Of a stretch of DNA of 64,000 nt, positions 56,691 to 64,000 are shown in pieces. The notes beneath the pieces were generated by a model that did no database searches, was not told the origin of the DNA, and was given only the letters and a program-made list of their open reading frames with translations. The stretch covers positions 1 to 64,000 of the forward strand of contig MU623466.1 of assembly GCA_025201765.1 (NCBI GenBank). Direction: 5' to 3'. The stretch comes from Daldinia sp. FL1419. Taxonomy: Eukaryota > Ascomycota > Sordariomycetes > Xylariales > Hypoxylaceae. The number at the start of each line of letters is the position of its first letter. Position 1 is the stretch's first letter. A program made the translations under genes and the position numbers.

Positions 56691-57809
56691 TTAGATAAAT
56701 ACTCTTAGAAATTCAACTAGAGCCATAATAGCCATTGCCTGCCCATACGGCATACTCGTAATCGGGATATCCTTATAGTGCTGTAACGTGTGTCCCATAC
56801 CGGTTCCAAATGATGTATTGAGGAGCTCTCCAGCTGCACCAACATTATCTATCACCGCGCGTATAGCCTTGAGAGCCACTGCTTCATACTCCTTCCCGAT
56901 GTATTTCTTTCTTTGTGCTTTAAGAATGCCAAAGGCAAATCCTGCCGTCGCGCTCGACTCGACGTATGAACCTTGTTCCTCTGGCTGGTCAAGGAGCGTA
57001 CGCCACAAACCCGACGGCGTCTGCAGCGGTTTGAGGGCTTCGCATTGCGCATTCAGCGTATCTAAAAGATGATTTCGAATGGGATCATTAGCGGGTAGGT
57101 CTAGCAATTCCAAAAACTCGGGAATCACTATCGTTAGCCATGCATTCCCTCTGGCCCATAAAGCATTGGCGAAATTGTGGCCTCCGTCGTGGAATGTCCA
57201 GCCGTGAAAGAACAACCCGGACTTCGTGTCAAATAAATATTTGACATGGATCAGAAATTGCCTCTTCGCTTCGTCAACATAATGAGGCCTATTAAGTAAC
57301 TTCCCAATCTTGGCCAAGGGCATGACGGTCATCATCAGCGTGTCATCCCACAGCTGTTGGTCGTTCACCTCCAAGTACGTGATGTGCTGCATGCCGCCGT
57401 ACTTGGTCCTTTCTAGGTCGTGGTAGGCCCATTCTCCCCAACTATCTAACCAGGGAAGATAGGTTTGGTTTCCCGTTTTCTCGTATACATAAGCCAACGT
57501 TAGGAATACCGCCATAGTATTGATGTTCTTAGTTGTGCCCCCAGCGGCGAATCGGTTGGCAAACCAATCTTCTATGATTCGAAGGTATTTTTCGTCTCCG
57601 GTAAGCGAGTAATAAGCCCAGATCCCATTGAGGCCGATACCATGAGTCCATTCCCAATCATCCCATCCCTTCGTGTCGATTACACGGCCGTCTTCTAGCG
57701 TCAGCAAGAATTCTCCTGTCTGATCTTTGATATTCACCAGTCCATCAATAAGGAGCCGGATCTTGGTGTGAACGTCGCTAGACTTGATTCCGTGGACTTC
57801 TGCAGGCAT
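56691..57809 (-). CDS. Glycoside hydrolase family 105 (unsaturated rhamnogalacturonyl hydrolase-like)
   Basis: Single exon. ATG at 57809 (MPAEVHGIKSSDVHTKIR) gives 372 residues, the normal family length; the frame is open further upstream but has no ATG. It forms an (alpha/alpha)6 barrel with GH105 blocks: DTKGWDDWEWTHGIGLNGIW, GGTTKNINTMAVFLTLAY, LEVNDQQLWDDTLMMTVMPL (catalytic Asp region, about 165-175), ANALWARGNAWLTIVIPEF and GSYVESSATAGFAFGIL. There is no signal peptide, so the enzyme is probably intracellular and acts on imported unsaturated disaccharides released by pectin or other lyases. An Asp stands where many relatives have His before QQLWDD. The MFS transporter gene diverges from it, about 1.3 kb away. 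Confidence 0.88.
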   Translation of the reverse strand: MPAEVHGIKSSDVHTKIRLLIDGLVNIKDQTGEFLLTLEDGRVIDTKGWDDWEWTHGIGLNGIWAYYSLTGDEKYLRIIEDWFANRFAAGGTTKNINTMAVFLTLAYVYEKTGNQTYLPWLDSWGEWAYHDLERTKYGGMQHITYLEVNDQQLWDDTLMMTVMPLAKIGKLLNRPHYVDEAKRQFLIHVKYLFDTKSGLFFHGWTFHDGGHNFANALWARGNAWLTIVIPEFLELLDLPANDPIRNHLLDTLNAQCEALKPLQTPSGLWRTLLDQPEEQGSYVESSATAGFAFGILKAQRKKYIGKEYEAVALKAIRAVIDNVGAAGELLNTSFGTGMGHTLQHYKDIPITSMPYGQAMAIMALVEFLRVFI

Positions 57810-59094
57810 ATTGGGCAAGGTGAATCTGTAGTCCACAAGACGCCCGTATCTCGAGGGAATAATGGAAGAGGGGTTACCTAGGTAGGTAATTTTGTCGATA
57901 TATTCCAAAAAAATTTACCCCTCAAAAAACCAACGGATACACTCGATTTTTTATCAGTCAACCATGAGATGTTTTATGGTAAATTGAACTCAACGCGCCT
58001 CACTCTAGGATACTTGATAATACATGGCGCCCTTTAAGAATGAGGTATGTAGGAAATTCATGCAATCTTTTCATGAGTCAATAGTGGTGCACCTTTTGGC
58101 GTACTCCACCTTGCCTCGTAGCGTCTTGAGTGTCTCCAGTCGTCGGGATATCACCTCGTCGCGATATCCACAACACCTTACGCCAACCCCTAGGATTGTG
58201 CAAAGCCTCATAATCCAAGATGGGGGACGTACCATCCCACTGCTACAGTACTGCCTACAAGATGCGGACCAACGAAGCACTGTACGGGGTCCTTTTAAAC
58301 CGAAGAAGCACGGTTCTTGGAGTAACGTATCTACATAGCTGATCTTCAATGGGGAATTTGACCCCGATTCCTTTGAGCGTGGCAAGAATCTCGGTTTAGA
58401 TGAGCCCGAAGCTAGCTTTGCTGAGGGGGGAAGACCCCGGTGGCCGTAGTCTCATCTCTCCCGAAGAAAGTTGGAGCCCCGTTTAGAACGGCAGGGTTAA
58501 CTTGCTTTGAGCCAGTCCAGAGTTCGGAAGGACTCCAAATTTGTCGCCTTTAGGGTTTTATCCCCATCCCCCGGATTTTGGGGAATTAGCTCCCAGCTGA
58601 TCCCCCAGGGAGCCCCCAGACTGCCCAGATTTGCCCCGATTCTATTCCTGATAGCCTAGCACTAAACTAGACGCTATTACCTCGCCGAATAGAGTTGAGT
58701 AATAAGTTCCGAGATGATTCGCTGAATAGCATTCCTGTATGAGAATCCCCGTCCTTGGTGCTAATCCGACGAGGTGGCTCCTGGTCCGGGCTAATGTAGG
58801 CAAATAAGAATTTACGAAATGCTCGGCCACTGACCCCTTGTTGGATAGCTCGCTTGCGGTATCACTGCACCTGTACAAGGTATGCTTATGCATCGTGTGC
58901 TCGATAATGTCGGGTTGTTAATGGCGCGAGACGTGAATAAAAATGCCATCGTCTTCTCAACTCTAACTCTCGCTTCGTCTTCCTTTTTTCATATCCCTCG
59001 TAGGTAGACTTTACCGCGTGGTGCATCTCCTTCGCCATCGAGGCATCCTAAACAAACGTAACCGTAGACAGCACTCCAAACGCACAAAATAAGG
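57810..59094. other. Divergent promoter region with GC-rich patch
   Basis: The region lies between GH105 (minus) and the transporter (plus). A relatively GC-rich stretch at about 58420-58640 has repeated CCCCAGAT/CCCCCGGAT and TTGGGGAATTAGC words that could hold CreA- or stress-type (CCCC) elements. A pyrimidine-rich tract (TCTCAACTCTAACTCTCGC) at about 58955-58973 fits a core promoter. No coding frame is credible. Confidence 0.5.
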
Positions 59095-60863
59095 ATGTCA
59101 TCTACGGAGGTTCCAGACCCTGATATGGTCCAGCCTGTGACGCCCCATCAAGATGATACCGCGAAGAGGTACTCGATGGCGGAGATCGAGCGGGCGCACT
59201 CGGTGCCCGAAGACATCGAGCATAAGGGTGATCATGCGGACTATAGCAAAGTTGACAAAGAAGTTGCCAAGTACTCGTCCGCCACCCGAATCGAAATATC
59301 ACCAGAAGAAAACACTAGGTTACGAAGATTAATCGACAAGAGAATCCTTGTTGTCATGATCACGACATATTTTCTCCAAGCTATCGACAAAGGCACGCTG
59401 TCCTTCTCCTCTATCATGGGCTTGCCAGCGGACACGGGCATGCTTACCCCCGAAGGCAAAGTTAGCCAAGACTTTTCTTGGTTGACAACGTGTATTTACA
59501 TAACCATCCTCGTCGTTGAATATCCACAGGTAAGAGCCATTTTCGTTGCCCTGGATTTCCGATTTCGTCTTAGAAAATGGCTGGAAAGACATACTAACAG
59601 AGAATATATAGAATTATATCATCGCCCGGGTTCCTGTAGCCAAGTACCTTAGTTTTTCCATTATTGCGTGGGGTGCTGTTTTGGCCTGTCATGCTGCTTG
59701 CAAGAATTTCGTTGGGCTAGTAGTCGTCCGTACGCTTCTAGGTCTCTTCGAGTCGGCTTGTCAACCTGCTTTCGTAATCCTTTCGGCGATGTGGTATAAG
59801 CGCGAAGAACAAGCCTCGAGGGTAACTTACTGGTATATGATGAACGGCGCGCAGCAGATTGTCGGCGGACTTCTCGCCTATTGTTTTACCCTAATCACGG
59901 ACGGCCCGCTCAGGTCGTGGCAGTGGCTATTCATGGCTTACGGAATCATTTCAGTCTTCTTCGGCCTTTTCGTCCTTTGGTGGATGCCTGACTCTCCGAT
60001 GCGTGCCAAGTGCTTTACTGAAGAGGACAAGCATCTGATGGTTGAGCGAGTTCGAGATAACCAGACTGGGCTGCAGAACCGGGTTTTTAAAAAGGACCAG
60101 GTCTGGGATGCGTTGACTGATCCTCAGACATGGTGCTACGCCGGAATTCAGTTCACCACGACTCTACCGACTAGCGGCCTAGGCGCTTTTGCGAATTTGA
60201 TCATTTCTGGAAACCTGGGATTCAGCGATCTTCAGACGCAGCTGTTAGCTATGGTCCTTGGCTTTTATATTATAATGGTACTTCTAGGTTCGGTTTGGCT
60301 TGTAAAGAAGTTCAATCAGAACATCTTGACCATGCTAGGCTTCGTGATTCCGTAAGTAATACCAATTCCAACTAATACGACGTAATTACTACTAATACGC
60401 CGGGACCAGATCGTTCGTGGGCACTGTTTTGCTCATGACTGTACCTAACGAAACCTTTCCGCAGCATGTGGGATTGCTAATCTGCTATTACATTACCTTA
60501 TCATTCTGGGCGGCACAAACCTTGGGTCTCTCCATGATGTCCCGCAATGTTGGAGGACAGACCAAGAAGACCGTGGTAGTGGCCACGAATTTTATCTTCT
60601 GGTCGGCGGGTAACGCTATCGGTCCACAAGTATTTCTTTCGCGCGAAGCACCCAAGTATCATACGGCCTTTGCAACCCATCTTGCTTGTTATGCACTTCT
60701 AGTTCTGATTCTCTTGCTCTTTCGCTTCTACCTGTCGGGACAAAATAAGAAACGTGACCAGTTGGCTGCAGCAGGTGTTAGCGAAGCCCGCGACGAGAGA
60801 TTGACTCATGCTTTTGAAGATTTAACAGATAGAGAGAATCCCAATTTTAGATACGAATATTAG
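59095..60863 (+). CDS. MFS anion:cation symporter (Dal5/Tna1 allantoate-permease family)
   Basis: Three exons (59095-59529, 59612-60351, 60410-60863) give 542 residues. The introns are GTAAGA..TATAG and GTAAGT..ACCAG; the first contains a TACTAAC branch site. After a hydrophilic N-terminus of about 80 residues come membrane helices with the family pattern: VVMITTYFLQAIDKGTLSFS, NYIIARVPVAKYLSFSIIAW, VVRTLLGLFESACQPAFVIL and WQWLFMAYGIISVFFGLFVL. The later helices include TLGLSMMSRNVGGQTKKTVV, typical of the anion:cation symporter group. Family substrates include allantoate, nicotinate, pantothenate, biotin precursors and small organic anions. The substrate cannot be fixed here; proximity to a GH105 enzyme or a tryptophan-NAD enzyme is suggestive only. 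Plasma membrane location is expected. Confidence 0.9.
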
Positions 60864-61277
60864 AGAATCGTATATTCGAAGGTCGGGAGGGAAAGGAGGG
60901 AGGTCTCGGTTTTATACATACAAAGAATATAGGTACCTAGAATCGTGTCTAAGAAGGCTGGATGTAGCGCTCTGAATCGATTTGAGTACCCGGCCTAATG
61001 TATCTTGCCCATAACCTTTTAATATGATAGGTGTAACCTGTTTGCTTCCATTATATGAATGATTAGGAAGCTTGGCGGGATGCCACTTCGTACTTTTATA
61101 GGAGGCGCCCGCATTTATACAAATATGCATGTAGGTACCTCAAATACCTGAATACATGTCCATATTGAGGAGGTACATAGGTACTTGCCTAGCATATAGG
61201 CAGGGCGTGAATAAGTACTACATACCTACGGATACTTATGTAATTTATATTAATATATTAAATATTTATAATTTGAA
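60864..61277. other. Intergenic, 3' flank of the transporter gene
   Basis: Contains TAGGTACC-type motifs (about 60932, 61133, 61177) and grades into AT-rich sequence just before the MITE. No gene is seen. Confidence 0.5.
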
Positions 61278-61279
61278 TA

Positions 61280-61722
61280 CAAAGGTCCGGGCCAAAAGTC
61301 TTGCACATGCCCCATAAAGAATTATAGTGCATATAATTTTTTACCAAAAAATCAAATATTTCAAATTTTATACTTTTAAAATTCAAATTTAAATAACTTA
61401 ATATAAAAAATAAATAAAATTAATTAGTTTTTTATTTTAAATTTTATTATATTTATTATTATATAAAATTAATATTAAAAATAATTATATTTTATATTAG
61501 ATGTTTTTTTTAAAAAAAATATATAATATATTTTATTTTATTTATATTATTATAATAAGGGTGAGATGGACCCACATGACTTAGTCATGTGGCTCCAGGA
61601 TTCATTCTCTAAGAGAGTTTAGTGTTTGTAAAAAAAAAAAAAAAACTTAGCTTTTAATACATCATCCTTTTGCAATTCAACAATAAGTTGAACATATGCA
61701 AGACTTTTGGCCCGGACCTTTG
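61280..61722. mobile_element. 443-bp TA-flanked MITE with 26-bp perfect terminal inverted repeats
   Basis: The two ends (61280-61305 and 61697-61722) are perfect inverted complements starting CAAAGGTCCGGGCCAAAA. Each end is flanked by TA (61278-61279 and 61723-61724), the target duplication of Tc1/mariner-type elements. The interior is AT-rich with no frame. It includes a perfect hairpin CCACATGAC-TTA-GTCATGTGG near 61572-61592 and a poly-A run near 61630. The GC-rich, unmutated ends contrast with the AT-rich interior. It is a non-autonomous element; no transposase is in the window. Confidence 0.85.
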
Positions 61723-62002
61723 TACATATTTAAATAAATATTTTAGGTTTAAGTACCTAGGTAGCGTGGACTTTACCAAATTAGTACCCACGTACTTAGG
61801 TACCTACCTAATGGGATTTTCTTTCCTTAGTAACCTCCTTGGTTGATTTCGTCAAGCTTCATTTCTTCATTTCCATAGCTTCTGCCTTCACATCCCAGCC
61901 TTCGTACCTTTTACTAATTGAACCTTTGCCATTGATTCGGAACTATCAAATGGTTCTAAGAGGCTTTTAATTCCCCTATCCTCGTCGAATATAATCTTAG
62001 AT

Positions 62003-63028
62003 ATGGATTATCGATCGCCTTCGCGAGAGCGCTACCAGTCGCGTTCCCCAACCCCCAAGTCGCGTTATTCACAATCGCCTTCTCCGGTCCGACGACGACG
62101 GTCGCCTACGAGATCCCCATCTCCTGCTCCCCGTAGAAATGGTAGGCTTCGTAGCGATAGCAGAAGCTTAAGCCGTGATCGCGATGACCGGGGCAGAAGT
62201 GAGAGCCCGCTTAGAGGCAGCACTAAGGTCAGTGAATTTGCTCTAAATATCCCGACAAACCGTCGTCATTGAATGATTTTATATTGGACATAACTCGGAA
62301 TTACCGTACTAATTGCAACGGCATATTTAGATCGTAGTCGAGAAATTGACCAAGACTATTAATGAGGATCACCTACATGAGATCTTCGGCCAGTATGGTC
62401 CGATTAGGGATCTAGATATGCCTATGAATCGACAATGTAAGCGAATTCGCGCACATAGTCTTTCTTATAGCAAGCTCGTATAGCTGATATTACTTTAGAT
62501 AATACCAATCGCGGTACCGCTTACATTCTCTATGTCCACGAGGCTGATGCCGAATCGGCTATTGCTCACATGCACGAAGCCGTCCTTGACGGAACAATCA
62601 TCAATGTTTCTATTGTTCTACCTCGACGCAAATTTTCGCCGTCTCCTCCGACCGCCAGCCGCGGCGCAAATATCGACCCTCGACTCCCAGCTCCAGGTCC
62701 CAGAGGTTCGGCCAGAACGGGTGGTGGAAGGGGGGCTGGGTTTGGCGGGGGAAGACCGCCACGCTCGCCACCTCGTTTTGGTCGTTCTGGTCGTGATAAC
62801 TTTGATACCTATCGACCGCGATCGTACTCGAGATCCCGATCTCCGCCTACCCGCCGCAACCGTAGTCCTTCAGGTTCGTACGGCTCCAGATCTCGGTCTC
62901 CTCCGAGAAGGCGAGGTGGAAGGAGGGAAAGCTACAATGATTATGACAATGATAGACGACGAAGTCCTAGTTATGACAGCTTGCGGGGTCGCAGTCGCTC
63001 GCGCAGCCGTGGTAGAGGGTATCGCTAA
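62003..63028 (+). CDS. RNPS1-like SR-related splicing factor
   Basis: Three exons (62003-62227, 62331-62436, 62499-63028) give 286 residues. Residues 1-75 are an RS-rich N-terminus (YRSPSRERYQSRSPTPKSR). A single RNA-recognition motif spans about 76-150: IVVEKLTKTINEDHLHEIFG (RNP2 region), GPIRDLDMPMNR, then RGTAYILYVHEADAESAIAH (RNP1 region). The C-terminal tail is Gly/Arg-rich, then RS repeats (RSYSRSRSPPTRRNRSPSG). RS-RRM-RS order with this RRM matches RNPS1, a nuclear splicing activator and peripheral exon-junction-complex component. Both introns fall at the RRM edges and restore continuous motif text. It is alone on its strand and is followed by about 0.8 kb before the next gene. Confidence 0.88.
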
Positions 63029-63842
63029 TTAAATAACCACCTCTTCAAAAATTTTTATTTTTTTCGCATGTCAGCGGGCGTTTAGTAGAGGAGGGGAAAG
63101 GGGATATGGGGGTAGGAAATATCGAATCATGACGAGGAAATCCTCCGGCGGTCGATTATGCATCTGGCAGCATTATGTTCGTCCGTCTTCCATTAGGCTA
63201 CCCAGGTTTGGCTGCTTATGATTTTTTTTTCCCCAGGCCGACGTGTCTTGACGCGTCTTTCCTGACACCGATACATATTACGTACCCAGAGTAGCTTGCT
63301 AAGTAGCACATTCTTGATAATGAAATCGTCCCAACAATTCCCTTAGCTAAGTCGTCGAGAAATTATCCCGATGCCTTGTCTCTTTAGCATACGATCTTCC
63401 CCCCAAATGTTAATTCTAGTATCGGTATACAGTGATTAATCATTAGGTTCGGCTATTTCAAGATTAGGTATGGATCCGTAACTTGAATAAGTTTCGGCGT
63501 TTAGCTCTCGCGGCTTCAAACCTAGCTCATTTTTGCGGATCCTCCAGGTTGTTTTGATCGGTAAGCTATTCAGATCTATTTATTGCTGATTAATTTTATA
63601 CATTTGTCATCTATGTCACACTTTCAACTAACATCAATTGTTCTAACCAGGCAGCATACTCATATTTTGGGAAGCATATATAAAGCGCCGCGTCGATTCT
63701 ATCAAATGTGCAATATGCCTGGATTAACACAAGCTCAATTTAAGCCGACCTTCGTATACACATACACCAATCATCAACCTACCTAATCACCAAGAAGCAA
63801 CGACTTTACGCTTTTCCGGAAAGGAGTAATAAAGTTGCCAAA
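63029..63842. other. Intergenic, promoter of the last gene
   Basis: This is the 3' flank of the RNPS1-like gene followed by the promoter of the partial gene. A 67-codon frame at 63583-63786 lies immediately upstream of the next ATG and is probably 5' untranslated sequence. Nothing else is seen. Confidence 0.5.
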
Positions 63843-64000
63843 ATGTCTTCGCCCATCCAGCTATCTTCTCCCAACCGTATCACCGCATCAAATCTCCCTC
63901 TTCAGGAGGCGGGTTCGTCGAAGCCGCACTCGGAACCTGGTGTGGAAGTCCTTGTTGATACGCTCGAGCTGGAGCCTATTCTAGAAGGCGAGTTAAAGAG
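63843..64000 (+). CDS. Start of an unidentified gene, truncated by the window edge
   Basis: The ATG at 63843 in the context CCAAAATG opens a frame that stays open to the window end: MSSPIQLSSPNRITASNLPL, then an acidic stretch ending ELEPILEGELK. It has coding-like composition and a good fungal start context (A at -3). Too little is visible to name a family. The Ser/Pro-rich opening suggests a disordered N-terminus. Confidence 0.55.
   Translation, partial: MSSPIQLSSPNRITASNLPLQEAGSSKPHSEPGVEVLVDTLELEPILEGELK

Noticed and set aside
1..64000. CRISPR array, rRNA operon, bacterial operon or prophage
   Set aside because: No spaced identical repeats of CRISPR type, no rRNA-like sequence, and introns throughout; the DNA is fungal.

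Overview
The window looks like nuclear DNA of a filamentous ascomycete (Pezizomycotina), most likely a Sordariomycete. The evidence is: genes on both strands with short GT..AG introns (about 50-110 nt) that often carry a CTGAC/CTAAC-type branch site just upstream of the acceptor; fungal families such as an asco-laccase, an SLMAP/PRO45-type FHA protein, Rho3, Zn2Cys6 regulators, a LaeA-like methyltransferase and indoleamine 2,3-dioxygenase; and AT-rich blocks whose copies differ almost only by transitions, as repeat-induced point mutation (RIP) would produce. Genus or species cannot be read from the sequence alone.

Layout. 1-8 kb: sparse, with a pyridoxamine-phosphate-oxidase-like protein, a small secreted cupin-like protein, a decayed F-box gene and a secreted nucleoside hydrolase with four exons. 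8.1-16.8 kb: a gene-free AT-rich island made of two tandem, same-orientation, 1.17-kb non-autonomous DNA elements, each with its own intact 8-bp target duplication; the second is split by a 6.2-kb Ty1/copia retrotransposon with identical-length 216-bp LTRs and a 5-bp target duplication. 17.5-33 kb: FHA/STRIPAK protein, Mgr2/Romo1, a laccase, an unknown protein, a decayed Zn2Cys6 regulator and Rho3. 33-43 kb: mostly non-coding, with an F-box-like protein and a LaeA-like methyltransferase. 43-64 kb: the densest part, with an S41-type peptidase, a broken oxysterol-binding-protein gene, a sugar-isomerase-like TIM-barrel protein, a Zn2Cys6 regulator with one frame break, indoleamine 2,3-dioxygenase, a sedoheptulose-bisphosphatase-like enzyme, a GH105 hydrolase, a Dal5-type MFS transporter, a small TA-flanked MITE, an RNPS1-like splicing factor and the start of one more gene.

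No clear biosynthetic cluster or new multi-gene system is visible. Most genes are unlinked housekeeping, secreted or catabolic functions. The most informative structure is the nested, target-site-resolved transposon island, with its strand-alternating RIP pattern and an unusual hairpin at the right end of the DNA element. Intergenic DNA is also peppered with a TAGGTACC-type palindromic motif. Gene models below were assembled by eye from reading frames, splice signals and remembered family sequences; no database search was run.
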